From: Liolophura sinensis
Taxonomy: Eukaryota; Mollusca; Polyplacophora; Chitonida; Chitonidae
Length of the DNA: 64,000 nucleotides
NCBI RefSeq assembly: GCF_032854445.1
Contig: NC_088296.1
Location: 16,979,485 to 17,043,484 of the forward strand
Direction: 5' to 3'
Part shown: one piece after another, positions 36,556-47,525 of the stretch
Layout: every line of letters begins with the position of its first letter
Numbering within the stretch: the stretch's first letter is position 1
Translations under genes and position numbers: made by a program
The notes under the pieces: model-generated
What the model was told of the DNA's origin: nothing
Databases searched by the model: none
Seen by the model: only the letters and a program-made list of their open reading frames with translations

Positions 36556-36684
36556 CTCTTCTTCTGGGGTAGTGTTTACGGAGTCCATACTTTGACTGAG
36601 TGTCATCGCTCCTTCGGTGCTCAGGTCGTTAGAATTATGCTGTGCCATTTCCAAGCCAGTGGTGACGCGCATTTCTGTTAGCAT
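36556..36684 (-). CDS. Candidate first coding exon of an unidentified gene
   Basis: On the minus strand an ATG (complement of 36682-36684) opens 43 codons that end exactly in phase at GAAGAAGAG|GTGAGT, a consensus donor at 36555-36550. The peptide starts MLTEMRVTTG, contains a second Met at residue 13 (MAQHNSNDLS), is rich in S, T and N and ends TTPEEE. That is like the disordered N-terminus of many regulatory proteins. I do not recognise the family. Composition is more balanced than the flanking AT-rich DNA, and a CpG-rich promoter-like zone lies just upstream. The gene would continue to the left; its next exon was not found. Confidence 0.45.
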
Positions 36685-36949
36685 GATCCTAAGTACGTTT
36701 CACTTCACAGGCTTTAAACCTTTCTCGTCAGTTATGCAGAAGACAGAAAGGAGAAGATAAAAAAAAGATCCAAGATACTCGATCCCAGGTAAATTTTTGA
36801 TTCAGCAATATTTTTTTTCGTCTTAAATAAAGGCGTGTTTTAAGAAACAGCACACGTGCTCCTATAGGCTATATGAGGAGTAGTGGTGAGTATATGCACG
36901 CGAGCTTTTCCCAATCAGGCTGAAAACTCTTGTTTGCTGTACCTCTCTC

Positions 36950-37760
36950 TCAGGTCCGCGTTCTGCTCGGACTGCGGCCACTCAGGTGGAAACCGTCTCT
37001 CTCTCTTTCTCTCCAGGTGGATTAATGAGCAAGTCAGGTAAAGAAATACAACGGTCCAGTATATAAAACCTCTACCTGTATCTGGGCACAACACTAGCTG
37101 GCTTGGTCAAGGGATTACACTAAACACTAATCCCGGCTTATCCTGCATGTGTTTGGTTCTGTCACAGGGTAGAGCGGGTTAGCCAATAGAGACGTCGCTG
37201 TGTAGAGACGGGCAGGGTTGATTGGCAGGAATCGACGAGCGTTGGTGTGCGTACAAGTTTAACTGGCACGGATGTTGATGTCACTCCAACTCGATGACAT
37301 GAAATGACGGCTGGTATCTACGCTACAGTCACTAATATATAGCACTTGTCATAGACAATTCCCCAGCAACACGCGGCGCGCCTTGTCCGTGTGCATAGAT
37401 AGCTATGTAGATACACACGTTACACGAAGCTGTGGCTTAAGGAATAGGCTAGACTATATAGTTATTTAGTACGCCTACTTTTGGTCCCAGTAACCACGGC
37501 TCCGTGAATTCTGACTGCTCGGTGTGGTTCGGTGGCGCCCGTGTATACCGACCGATCACCGCTGCTTGTAGCACCGACGCAGCGAGGTGAGTATTACAAA
37601 CAGCACCTAAACAAACCCGCCGTGAAAATGGGCCTCGTCCACGGCTGTTGATCGCAGCTGAGTTCCGCCTGTGTGAGCGCTCTCTACTCCCGCAGACAGT
37701 ACGATAACACGCTATCCACACACCGTACTCGGAGTTTCGCCTAATGCCCTGCTGATATTG
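36950..37760. promoter_or_regulatory. CpG-rich promoter-like zone
   Basis: CpG density rises here (AACACGCGGCGCGCC at 37368-37382; many CpG in 37500-37740), next to the minus-strand exon candidate. TATATAAAA at 37060-37068 reads best on the plus strand, though its complement (TTTTATATA) could serve the minus strand. A plus-strand donor-like GCGAG|GTGAGT occurs at 37587. These suggest a promoter, perhaps bidirectional. The direction of transcription cannot be proved from sequence. Confidence 0.4.
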
Positions 37761-38761
37761 CGCTGCGCTGGAGATTGCTTGATCGCTGATCAGACTTAAC
37801 CGTTCGTCTAAATAAACAGATCCTTACACACTAGCCCAGCGATAATCTACCTTACATTACACCGGGGCCTGAAAGCGTGGGATTATTTCTTTTGTAGCAC
37901 GCGGAGAGACCGAATTACGCCTGTCAACAGGCGCACGTGAGTCTTCGGTCAGTCCAATAAGGTGTATTTGTGGGGGGGAGAAACGAGGCGCTATCAACAG
38001 TTCGCCCGTGGGTGGGGGGAGGGGTTGTGTGCCATGCATGGATCCAGCAGTGTTTATTATTGTTATTCAAATCCATAGACTCACAGCTTTTTCTAGTGTG
38101 ACGTCATGAGCACCGACCTTCCCGACATGCATCGAATCAATATCGACCTTTGACCGTCCATTCACAAATGCCCCATCTGCATCCTACCGGGTCGGGGAAG
38201 CATTTAAACAGCCCTCGATGGCTGCTTATTGGAAGCGTTTATATCACTAAAATCAACACGACGCATGGTTTTATACAAACTGCTGGTTCATGGGCTGTCT
38301 GATAAAAAAAATACAGACCTATGACCTAATAACGACATGTACGTGCAACTATTTCACCAGAAGAGATAACACTGAAACTAAAAGAGAAAAAAAAAAGAAT
38401 GTAACAAACGTCAAAGAATTGAATATAAGCACAAATATATTGTCTATGTCAAGCAAAACAGAATACGTGTGCATAGTCCAGTGTGAACAAAATCTTAATT
38501 GAACATGTATAATATGCATTCAAGTTAGTTGGTATTGTACCGGTGAGTTAAATGTACTCTACAGTTAGATTTATTGAATACGTCTTATTTAAAACGGATC
38601 TTAACATATGGGATATATATTACACAGGTACTGATATTCTGTAGTCTGAGGGCTAACATTTAACAAAAATATGACATTGGATTTTTTCCCCTCTTTCTCA
38701 TTTTCAATGAAAAGAATAACTAAACATTAGTCTTGTGGCTCTCTCTTTATTCGTTTTTTTT
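37761..38761. other. Noncoding stretch
   Basis: No gene is recognised. AT content rises again after about 38050. Confidence 0.4.
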
Positions 38762-38827
38762 TTTTATATATTTACTTTATTGGTGCTTTACGCCGTACTA
38801 AAGAATATTTCACTTAAACGACACAAC
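38762..38827 (-). mobile_element. SINE family A 3' fragment, left half of an inverted pair
   Basis: TTTATTGGTGCTTTACGCCG and ACTAAAGAATATTTCACTTA in antisense orientation; nothing beyond the first 65 bp of the 3' end. Confidence 0.8.
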
Positions 38828-38889
38828 CCGCGATATGCTCATAAACTAAATTATAATTGGTTTGTAACAGGATTCTACATACGACGCCT

Positions 38890-39063
38890 TACTTCTTAAT
38901 AGTGGGAAGGTCTGCCAGCAACCTGCGGATGGTCGTGGGTTTCCGCCGGGCTCTGCCCGGTTTCCTCTCACCATAATGCTGGCCGCCGTCGTATAAGTGA
39001 AATATTCTTGAGTACGGCGTAAAACACCAATCAAATAAATAAATAAATAAATACTTCTTAATA
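38890..39063 (+). mobile_element. SINE family A, 5'-truncated, 12 bp target-site duplication, right half of an inverted pair
   Basis: Element 38902-39051 begins at GTGGGAAGGTCTGCCAGCAA and runs to an AATAAATAAATAAATAAA tail. TACTTCTTAATA flanks it at 38890-38901 and 39052-39063. It is among the copies closest to consensus, so probably a young insertion. Confidence 0.94.
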
Positions 39064-39179
39064 TGTGACAGAAGAAAAGGAAATTAAACAATTTTTACAC
39101 TTCCTGAAATATTCTGCTGTGGATCACCGGCACACAAATCGTCAATTATTTATAGTTTTTGAAACGATCAATACCCAAA

Positions 39180-39510
39180 GAAATCAATAATCACCCAGCC
39201 AAGCAATCTCTCAATCATTGAAGAAGGCAGATTACCCAGCAATCAGTCAGTCAATGGATGGATCAATCAATAATCAACTGGCAGGTCGATGAACTACAGA
39301 AGCAACCCTTCAATCAGTCAATTAATCAGCCAATCCGTTAAATAAACAATTATTTAATCAATCAATCAATTGATCAATCATGCAAACAATGGATTAGCCT
39401 GGCAATCAATAAATCAATCAATCAATCAATCATCAAAACAATCAATAAACAAAGTAAACAATTAATTTATTATTTAGTCAACCCATCAACCAATCAATTA
39501 ATTAGCCTGT
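39180..39510. repeat. Degenerate CAAT/ATCA low-complexity region
   Basis: CAATCAAT and related tetramers recur throughout (TCAATCAATCAATCAATC and interrupted versions), separated by unique bases. It looks like an old decayed tetranucleotide microsatellite. Confidence 0.8.
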
Positions 39511-40067
39511 CTGTGCCTTTTTCGTTTACAATTTTTGTTTACTTTCCTTTGCCATAATTTATCAGTTCCCCTAAAATCTTAATCCTCGCTTTAGTAAAAA
39601 CAAATCCTCGCTTTAGATGTTTACTTTTATGTTTACGCTAATGTTTGACTGCGCCATGCATTTACCTGCACGTGCATGTTCAGCGTCAGGTCCATTTCTG
39701 GCATGTTAATAACGTTCCACATGCATGCAATCATGTTCAAGCCTCCAAGCTGTCATTCATATAACGGTGGAATAAACACCGTTACTTTGACGTTTTTCAT
39801 AACATGCAGTGCATGACCCATGAAAATAATAATGTAATTATAGGTATTTACGTACGCTAAATGGTCACCAAAATGAAACCACGAAAGCTGTTAGATCTCA
39901 GTAAACGGTGTATGGACTAAAATGTTTATAGCATTAAAAACACAACACTGTTATCACCGTTTAGGAACTTATTCAGATTATAAATATCTGTTATTTTCCG
40001 CAGAGCGTCCGCAGAGCGTTTTGCTCACAAGGTGATAGTTCGGATATAAGCATGTTGAGAATATCTA
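39511..40067. other. Noncoding stretch
   Basis: No gene is recognised. A short duplication of AATCCTCGCTTTAG is at 39581-39615, and CATGCA words are frequent. Confidence 0.4.
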
Positions 40068-40310
40068 CATATCTGATTGATGTTTTACTCAAGAATATTA
40101 CACTTAAAAGACGGTGGCCAGCATTATGGTGGGATAAAGCCGGGCTGGGCCCGGAGGAAACCCACGACCGTCGGCAGGATGTTGGCAGACCTTCCCAGGT
40201 AGGACCGAAGAGAAAGGTACCATTAGCTGGACTTCAACTCAGAGCGACCGCATTGGTTAGAGACGTCTGGGTCATTGCGCTGGAACGCTAACAACTGGTC
40301 CACAGAGGCC
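40068..40310 (-). mobile_element. SINE family A, full length, diverged
   Basis: The tail is decayed (TCTGATTGATG), but the core and the whole tRNA-like head are present, ending TTGCGCTGGAACGCTAAC and CCACAGAGGCCCC. It shows the A-box region better than most copies. Confidence 0.87.
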
Positions 40311-41199
40311 CCAACATCTTGGGGGAAATTCATTTACGTATTTGCTTGATGTTTGAATTTAATATTTAATCATTGAATTTTCACTAATATTAATTCAGTG
40401 AAGTATATATTGTTTATTGGTGGAGATACGTGATATCGGATACGCCCCTCCACGCTTACATAATGCCGCGGACGCAGCAGCGGGTGTTTCATTGGTCATG
40501 TATAATTAAGATCAACGTGTTAATTGCCAGGTTGTCTCACCTGAAGAGAAATCACAACTGATGTGAAAACTCAAGGTGTAAACACGCCATATGGTCAAGT
40601 TGTTGTACAGCTGTTCACAATTTCTTTGACCATCATTGTTCTAAAAATCTGAAATATTTTCTGTGAGTCCATATAGAACAGTTTTGTGTATACTTCATAT
40701 TAAAGGTTGTGAAAAAATTACTCGTAAACATGGACCAACTGTTATAAAAGTTCGTTAGTCACATTTCTCGTATCTTTTTTTTTTTCGCAAAGGACGTTGT
40801 CTAAGGTTATAGTACCATCAGGTGACGTCATTTACGAGATAAGTTACTATAAATTGATTTACAAAGTTTTGTAATAGTAGGCTCACGAAAAGACATTTAA
40901 AAACACTTTTTGTATGGTGGATATTTGGGATCGACATATTGATGCGTAAATATGCTCTTAATAAAAATGTAGTCATGCATGTCCAATAACTTTGTTTGTA
41001 CTCGAACTTATCCCTTTCTCCTAATAAATGTGATAAGTTAGATTTTTAATTACAGTTATGTTTTAAAACATTCACAAACCATAATTCGGGCATGAAGTGT
41101 GTGCTTGCGATAAATACACTACGCATATCAACACCACAGTAACACCACAGCGACAACTGGATTCGAGTTCATGAGTTCAATGGTATACTCTACTTACAT
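40311..41199. other. Noncoding stretch
   Basis: AT-rich sequence; no gene is recognised. Confidence 0.4.
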
Positions 41200-41350
41200 G
41201 TATTTTATTGTTGGTTTACGGCGTACTGGAGAATATTTTACTTATACAACGCCAGCCAGCATTGCGGTGGAAGGAGACAGGACATAGCCCGCGTGAAACC
41301 CACGACCATGCACAAAGTGTAGGCAGTTCGTCCCCACTTACGACCGGATA
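41200..41350 (-). mobile_element. SINE family A, 5'-truncated, diverged
   Basis: TTTACGGCGTACTGGAGAAT, CAGCCAGCATTGCGGTGGAA, GTGAAACCCACGACCATGC in antisense orientation, ending near CTTACGACCGGATA. Confidence 0.82.
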
Positions 41351-41462
41351 CCTATATTTGTATTCGATCTGGAAGGTATCCACATACTAAAAGTTAGAAA
41401 TCTGAATCGATTGGCACGTCTAACCTGTAGATCAACGACACCCTTGTATCATTGATTTTAGT

Positions 41463-41706
41463 TGATTTTATTTATTGGATTGGTGTTTTTCGCCGAACTC
41501 AAGAATATATCACTTATACGGCAACGGCCAGCATTATGGTAGGAGGAAACCGGGCACAGCCCGGGGGAAACCCACAACCATCAGGAGGTTGTTGGAGAGC
41601 AAGCCAGCATGAGCTGGACTTGAAACTCACAGCGACCGCATTGGTGAGACGCTCCTGGGTCATTGCGCTGTGCTGGCGTGGTAATCACGGAGAACACGGA
41701 AGCCCC
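41463..41706 (-). mobile_element. SINE family A, full length, left half of a long inverted pair
   Basis: Antisense tail (TTTATTTATTGGATTGGTG), core (CGGGCACAGCCCGGGGGAAA) and complete head (GACTTGAAACTCACAGCGAC, CTGGGTCATTGCGCTGTGC, CGGAAGCCCC). A 19-bp segment of the core after GTTGTTGGAGAG is missing compared with full copies. Confidence 0.9.
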
Positions 41707-41776
41707 GAGATTTGGTGTTTTAAATTGTTTTTGTAACGAATGTTGCGATTACTCACTTAGAATGCGCCTTCATATC

Positions 41777-41955
41777 ATGCCGGTTTCCTCTCCGGCCGTA
41801 CGTGGGAAAGTCTGCCAGCAACCTGCGGAAGGTCGTGGGTTTCCCCCGGGCTCTGCCCGGTTTCCTCCCACCACAATGCTGGCCGCCGTCGTATAAGTGA
41901 AATATTCTTGAGTACGGCGTAAAATGCCAATCAAATAAATAAATAAATAAATATG
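41777..41955 (+). mobile_element. SINE family A, right half of a long inverted pair
   Basis: Runs from GGTTTCCTCTCCGGCCGTAC to the AATAAATAAATAAATA tail, close to consensus. About 140 bp of it is complementary to the minus-strand copy ending at 41706. A transcript through both could form a long hairpin with a loop of roughly 200 nt. Confidence 0.93.
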
Positions 41956-42331
41956 GTTTAAGCCTATATTCGACTATTGGATAGACCGATGGCGCTTGGA
42001 TTCCGAATACAGAATCCTTGAAGGTTCACAACTCTCAAGATTTCAACACGTCACAGAAAAAAAACCCTCACGGGATCCAGGTGACAATGCACGGGTGAAG
42101 AACAGCGAACAATTCACACGTCTATTGTGTGGACAGGTGAGATTGTCTCTGCGGCGCTAGCGCACCTGAGATTGCCCCATATGGTGGGGGTGAATTGCAG
42201 TTAACAGGTACGATGATTTAGATTCGATAGAGGTATAGAGAGACCATACGGCCATCTACGTCTCCACACATTATGGCCACAGTATATGGCCTACTTTCTA
42301 TGCGCCAGGCGACCACTGATCCATTCACCTC
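41956..42331. other. Noncoding stretch
   Basis: No gene is recognised. Confidence 0.4.
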
Positions 42332-42430
42332 TAATTTATTTATGTATTCATTTATTTATTCATTTGGCATTTGACGCCGTTATCAAGCGTATTCAACGTG
42401 TTTGACGGCTTTCAGAATTATGGTGGATGT
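42332..42430 (-). mobile_element. Decayed SINE family A 3' part
   Basis: TTTATTTATTCATTTGGCAT, TTGACGCCGTTATCAAGCGT, then ACGGCTTTCAGAATTATGG. Order is conserved but substitutions are many. Confidence 0.6.
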
Positions 42431-42635
42431 ACGCGTACATCCTATGGGGTTTTTATTATTTTACCGTTCCATATCTGTGTGAGAACATGAGATTTATTGC
42501 GAATAAAACAAGCGCACCTGTACAGAGATAAAAAAAAATAAACAGTTTTCGGTTTCACTTCAAGCAACGACATATATATTCAACTTTAAACGTGTACAAT
42601 CCTGTATATGCTCATTGTATACAGAATTCGGGAGA

Positions 42636-43520
42636 GCAGTGCAGCCTTCGGAGCACCCAAATTGAGAAGTATAGAAGTGTGGCAGAAATTGCAGTCCTTG
42701 ACACACCCAATATGAAAAGCATAGATGTGTGGCCGAAATTGCAGTCCTTGACACACCCAACTTGAGAAGTATAGAAGTGTGGCAGAAATTGCAGTCCTTG
42801 ACACACCTAAATTGAGAAGTATAGAAGTGTGGCAGAAATTGCAGTCCTTGACACACCCAAATTGAGAAGTATAGAAGTGTGGCAGAAATTGCAGTCCTTG
42901 ACACACACAAATTGAGAAGTATAGAAGTGTGGCAGAAATTGCAGTCCTTGACACACCCAAATTGAGAAGTATAGAAGTGTGGCAGAAATTGCAGTCCTTG
43001 ACACACACAAATTGAAAAGTACAGAAGTGTGGCAGAAATTGCAGTCCTTGACACACACAAATTGAGAAGTACAGAAGTGTGGCAGAAATTGCAGTCCTTG
43101 ACACACACAAATTGAGAAGTACAGAAGTGTGGCAGAAATTGCAGTCCTTGACACACACAAATTGAGAAGTATAGAAGTGTGGCAGAAATTGCAGTCCTTG
43201 ACACATCCAAATTGAGAAGTGTAGAAGTGTGGCAGCAATTGCAGTCCTTGACACACCTAAATTGAGAAGTACAGAAGTGTGGCAGAAATTGCAGTCATTG
43301 ACACACCCAAAATGAGAAGCATAGATGTGTGGCAGAAATTGCAGTTCTTGAATCACCCAAACTGAAGAGTACAGATATGTGGAAGAAATTTGCATGCAGT
43401 TGTGTAAACACCCAAATTGAGAAGTACAGAAGTGTGGCCGAAAATTGCAGTCGTTGGAACACCCAAACTGAGAAGTATGGAAGTGTCATCGAAGATTGCA
43501 TACACTCGTTGAAACAACCA
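42636..43520. repeat. 50 bp minisatellite, about 17 copies, open in all minus-strand frames
   Basis: The unit is GCAGTCCTTGACACACCCAA, ATTGAGAAGTATAGAAGTGT, GGCAGAAATT, exactly 50 bp in the central copies. End copies are diverged and interior copies nearly identical, as expected of unequal exchange. The minus-strand unit has no TAA, TAG or TGA in any frame. Since 50 is not a multiple of three, long overlapping frames (149, 216 and 269 codons) arise that cycle through the same three peptide phases. No start context, splice site or composition supports translation. Confidence 0.97.
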
Positions 43521-44095
43521 CACCGATGTGGATTTATGAACATGTGACCAAAAACTGCCTTCACTTCTACATGGACGACAAAAAGAAAAAGGAAAATATA
43601 AAAAAAAATATGTTCAATACAATGTGTATGACAATAGCCATTCACAATGAAATAAACAAGTAACAGAGCGTTGAATGTCATATTATCAATCTGTAAATCA
43701 GTCAATTGATTAATCCATGGAACAAATAAGAAAGTAAATCATTCAGTCATCATCCAGTGTTAAAATTTAATACATGGCCACGCAATAATATATATTACGA
43801 GTTCTTGAGTTCTGAGGATCAAGTGAAGCTCAGTGCTTCTTTGTCAGAAGATTTGACAAGTACTTGGCGAAGGTCGAAATATATACTTTAGATAATCTGT
43901 TTTTTTTTTCTTCTCTGTTTTTCCAAACTTTCCCACATGAGAAGTATAGAGATCGAAACACCGTTTAGACATGTCATAAACAAGGCTATTCTCTAAAGCA
44001 TGTCGTGGTGTTGTAGGTTTTGTTTTGAACTCGGATATCCAGCTTACAAACCTCTGCATACTATTCCGCTTCCTGTAATACTTTAATTGTATTGT
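43521..44095. other. Noncoding stretch
   Basis: No gene is recognised; AT-rich. Confidence 0.4.
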
Positions 44096-44255
44096 ACGTG
44101 AGAAGGTCTTGCAGCAACCTGCGGACGGGCGTGGGTTTCATCCGGGCTCTATCCGGTTTCCACCCACCATAATGCTGGCCGCCGTCGTATAAGTGAAATA
44201 TTCTTGAGTACGGCGTACAACACCAATCAAATATATAAATAAATAAATTAATTAA
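44096..44255 (+). mobile_element. SINE family A, 5'-truncated
   Basis: Starts at GTGAGAAGGTCTTGCAGCAA, with TTTCATCCGGGCTCTATCCG, the CATAATGCTGGCCGCCGTCG core and a tail of mixed ATAA repeats. Confidence 0.9.
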
Positions 44256-44282
44256 TTGTTTTATAACATTTCATAAAACCGT

Positions 44283-44400
44283 GCAGCGGTTAGAGCGTGG
44301 TTCATGACACAGCGCTGGCGTATTACGCAACGTTACCGGCAGCCGGGGCCTAGTGGTTAAGGTGTTTGTCTTTTAATCGACAGGTCACCGACAAAGTGCT
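44283..44400 (+). mobile_element. Two tRNA-like 5' segments in tandem
   Basis: GTGCAGCGGTTAGAGCGTGG at 44281-44300 is A-box-like. GGGGCCTAGTGGTTAAGGTG with GTCTTTTAATCGACAGGTCA at 44346-44387 looks like the 5' half of a lysine-type tRNA (anticodon-loop-like CTTTTAA). Neither has a 3' half, so these are SINE heads or tRNA fragments rather than genes. Confidence 0.5.
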
Positions 44401-44604
44401 TAGCGCTACTATTTTATTGCAACGATTTCCTCGTAGACAACAACAACAAAGTATATGCTGTCTTTTACAGAGTATATTATTTACCGCCATGCGGAGGCCA
44501 CAGGCATGCCCAAGAATTATGTTACACTGGATAATCGCATTAAACATGTTTTTAGCGAAGAAATGAACTCAAACAATTGTCTTAGCTAGAAAATATAACC
44601 ACAA

Positions 44605-44875
44605 TTGCTAACTCACTTGACTGAAAAGTTCTTCTCGTTCCTAACAGACCAGCACCTGAAGGTCACCGTTTCGAATCCAAGATTCGCTAGTTTGCCTTTA
44701 AGACTTGTTTGCCTGAACAAGATGGTTTGTTCAGCACATGAGCGAAGGGTCGTAGTAAACTACCGGCATTCAGATTTCCTGCACCCAATTAAAGGGCTGC
44801 CGTACAGAAATAAGTGAAAACAGTGTTTGAGTACGGTATTAAACACGAAAAAATTATAAACAAATAAAGTAGGCC
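44605..44875 (+). mobile_element. Old SINE sharing the family A end
   Basis: A B-box-like GTCACCGTTTCGAATCCAAG at 44661-44680 is followed about 120 bp later by GCTGCCGTACAGAAATAAGT and GTTTGAGTACGGTATTAAAC, the decayed family A 3' end, then an A-rich tail. The body between differs from family A. Confidence 0.55.
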
Positions 44876-45065
44876 TAAATGTCTTCAGTGGAAATATTTT
44901 AAAACTCAGAAAACCATAACTTGGGATAGGCTTAAAGTTATTCATGCTCTTTCAGGTTTTTATTTCGTCATGCTAAATGTTTAAAGATTTACTTATTTGG
45001 TATAATGGATTCGGCTGATTTTACCGCGCACATGTAGTTACATATATATCATACTTTAATATCCG

Positions 45066-45182
45066 CTTTGGGTGGCGGTAGATCCAGGGTCAATCCTGTT
45101 TCGGGTCTCACCTAAGACTGAAAAAAAGTTCGATGTTAAACCCCATGCACTCACTCACTCATTCACTCACTCACACAAGCAC
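45066..45182 (+). mobile_element. SINE family B 3' fragment
   Basis: GTAGATCCAGGGTCAATCCT and TCTCACCTAAGACTG are followed directly by GATGTTAAACCCCATGCACT and a (CACT)n tail. The roughly 200 bp between these parts in full copies (48721, 59478) is deleted. Confidence 0.8.
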
Positions 45183-46794
45183 TCTCGTACTTCAATGTAT
45201 CACGAAAGTAAGAGATTGCGGCTTGGGATACTTTACTCTTATCGGTCACCAGAAAATTGCATCGTTACAGAAATCTATGTTAGAAATTTAGGGACATAAA
45301 GGAATATTTTTTAAAGCATGAATTAATCATGGGAACATGGGATCAGACAGGTTTTATATAGGAAAGATCATTCGAGAAGCGGAAATGTCAAATGTTGTTC
45401 ACGGAAGACAAAGTTTACTCTGACCGCCGTGTTTCTCACGCAATGTCTGAGTCAAGGTTGTGTAACAAGAAGTATACGACACGTTTCAAATCCTTTTTCA
45501 CGGTGTTTCGCGAATCCGTGCTTTCCGTTGCACCCGATGTAAACCAATCAGCACTAGGGTTTACGCAATGGTGAAAACGACATGCACGTGTGGAAATCAG
45601 AGTAGCTGACAAAGCAACAACGTACACGGGAGCCAAAAAAAAAATAATGGGGGCTTCAACTTGTCTGACAAAAAAGAGCGCATTAACAGGTGGTGGTGTT
45701 GAGAGTAAGGACTGAGCAAGGAAAGTGCAAAGACTGAGTGAGAAAATGTGACAGTAATTGTGCTCTGACAAGGGCACGCGCGCCAAGTCCTCAAAAAATC
45801 AAGTGGTTGTTGTAGTAAAGCAAATGTGATGTAAGCTCCTACAGATAAATTCCCATCTGGCTGACAACTATTGCTTCTGTAGCTTTAATATTTAAAGCGC
45901 TTGTCCATCTTAAACTGTCACAACTGAAAACATTTTTTTCACCTGTTCAATTTGATGTGTTAATTTTTTTTTACCAAAGAACAAATTCAAGATTTTGTTT
46001 GTGTTTGTGAATTATTTCTTTCTGAGAAAGTTTGACGTGTATCGAGTAACGCTGCTGTGACGGACTTTTACTGATACAGAACTAAAATGCAGCTTTGAAG
46101 CACTTTGTTAAATAACAAATTTATGGGCATTATATACCTAGGCCTGTATGATGAAAGCAGGTACCGCGTTAGGAGTTTGGACAACATCATCTAGACAGGT
46201 GTCCGTGCCTTGACAATCGACAAAATGCCTTTTTGAACCAAATTTTATTTTTTCCTCTGGTTACATAGGTATTGGCAAACAACGCTGGAAGACTGCTTGT
46301 TTATAGAGTGATACCAATTCTAGACCAGTGACGCCTAATAAATTAACATCGGTTACATTTTTGCTTATTTCTGCGTAAGCCATGGAGCAGCTGTTTAAAC
46401 ATTTGCAGTTAGAATGCAACCTTATAACTGAGGTAAAATGACATAAGCCCATGTGCCAGTTATCACACTGCCATCCTCTCTGTGTTCTGTATGCGTTTAT
46501 GTTGTAATTAATATGAGGTACATTTTGCAGGTAAATTACTTTGTTTGTTTCACATCTTATTTAAGGTGTTCAAATTTGAAAAACCTAAAATATTACAAGA
46601 ATTTTTGAACAATTGCTGTAAGTAAACTCACGTGTTCATTTTATTTCCAAATGCAAATGCAAAAAAAAAAAAAAAATACATGCATCGTCACTTGTGTGAA
46701 GGCGGATCAGTTGCCATTACATTACGTTACTGCCAGGTTGGCAGTATCGTAGTAACGTATGCTGACGAATGAAAAAAATGAATGAAATTAATGA

Positions 46795-46798
<4 letters not shown>
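45183..46798. other. Noncoding stretch, 1.6 kb
   Basis: No gene is recognised; a poly-A run lies at 46661-46676. Confidence 0.4.

Positions 46799-46884
<86 letters not shown>
46799..46884. repeat. (AT)n microsatellite, about 86 bp
   Basis: Uninterrupted AT dinucleotides producing Y/I reading frames on both strands. Confidence 0.97.
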
Positions 46885-46886
<2 letters not shown>

Positions 46887-47460
46887 TGTGTAATTTGAAA
46901 ATCTGTATCCCACAAGGCGGCTTCCTGTGTTTAAAGCTGACTGGTGGTGACGTTCAGGAAACACAGGAAACAGAAACTGGGCACGTCCGGAGGAAATCAC
47001 AGGAGCACGTATGTTGCTATAAGTTACTGATGTTGCGGGTTTCAACGCGATTGGTATGTATGTATACTTGAGGGTTGTTGTTGTTTTTGTTTTTTTTCAG
47101 TCATTTGACGGTAAGGCGTTTCCTTGCTCTATCCACTCAGTGCAGATCACCAAGCGTACTTGCCATGTCTTTTATTCCTTAAAGGTTATCCCATCAAACG
47201 CCTTCACTCTAAGTTCCTTAAGTTTTACAATGAGTATAATTCGCATGGAAGTAGATATGGACACAGCGGCCAGAATCTTTGGCGCTCTGCTTCAGGAATG
47301 TGTCTAATTTCGCTTAACCAGGGGCTAGGAGCTATATATCCGCTGTGTTGAATTAGGTCACCACATCAGATATATATGAACATTTGCAATCAAAGCGCAA
47401 CTGAGATACATATTTTGTTATCGACAACTGATATTCAAGCATATACGCAATCTGAGTACT
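46885..47460. other. Noncoding stretch
   Basis: Two overlapping plus frames at 47056-47351 were examined. One (GYPIKRLHSKFLKFYNEYNS) has a retroelement-like flavour but no diagnostic motif, so no call is made. Confidence 0.3.
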
Positions 47461-47525
47461 CTACCACAATGCTGGCCGCCGTGGTAATAAGTAAGGTAAT
47501 CTTGAGTAAGGCATAAAACATCAGA
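47461..47525 (+). mobile_element. SINE family A 3' fragment
   Basis: TACCACAATGCTGGCCGCCG, then TAATCTTGAGTAAGGCATAA and AACATCAGAGAT. Tail replaced by unique sequence. Confidence 0.75.

Noticed and set aside
42586-43395. 269-codon minus-strand frame and overlapping 216- and 149-codon frames
   Set aside because: They lie inside the 50 bp minisatellite, overlap one another in different phases and encode the same repeated peptides. The stop-free repeat unit fully explains them.
44340-44400. Lysine-type tRNA gene
   Set aside because: Only the 5' half is present; no T arm or closing acceptor stem follows.
46727-47071. Frames dominated by alternating Tyr-Ile
   Set aside because: Produced by the (AT)n microsatellite; the same applies to 6430-6763.
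47124-47351. Possible retrotransposon protein remnant (GYPIKRLHSKFLKFYNEYNS)
   Set aside because: Only a vague resemblance; no reverse transcriptase, endonuclease or zinc-knuckle motif is present.
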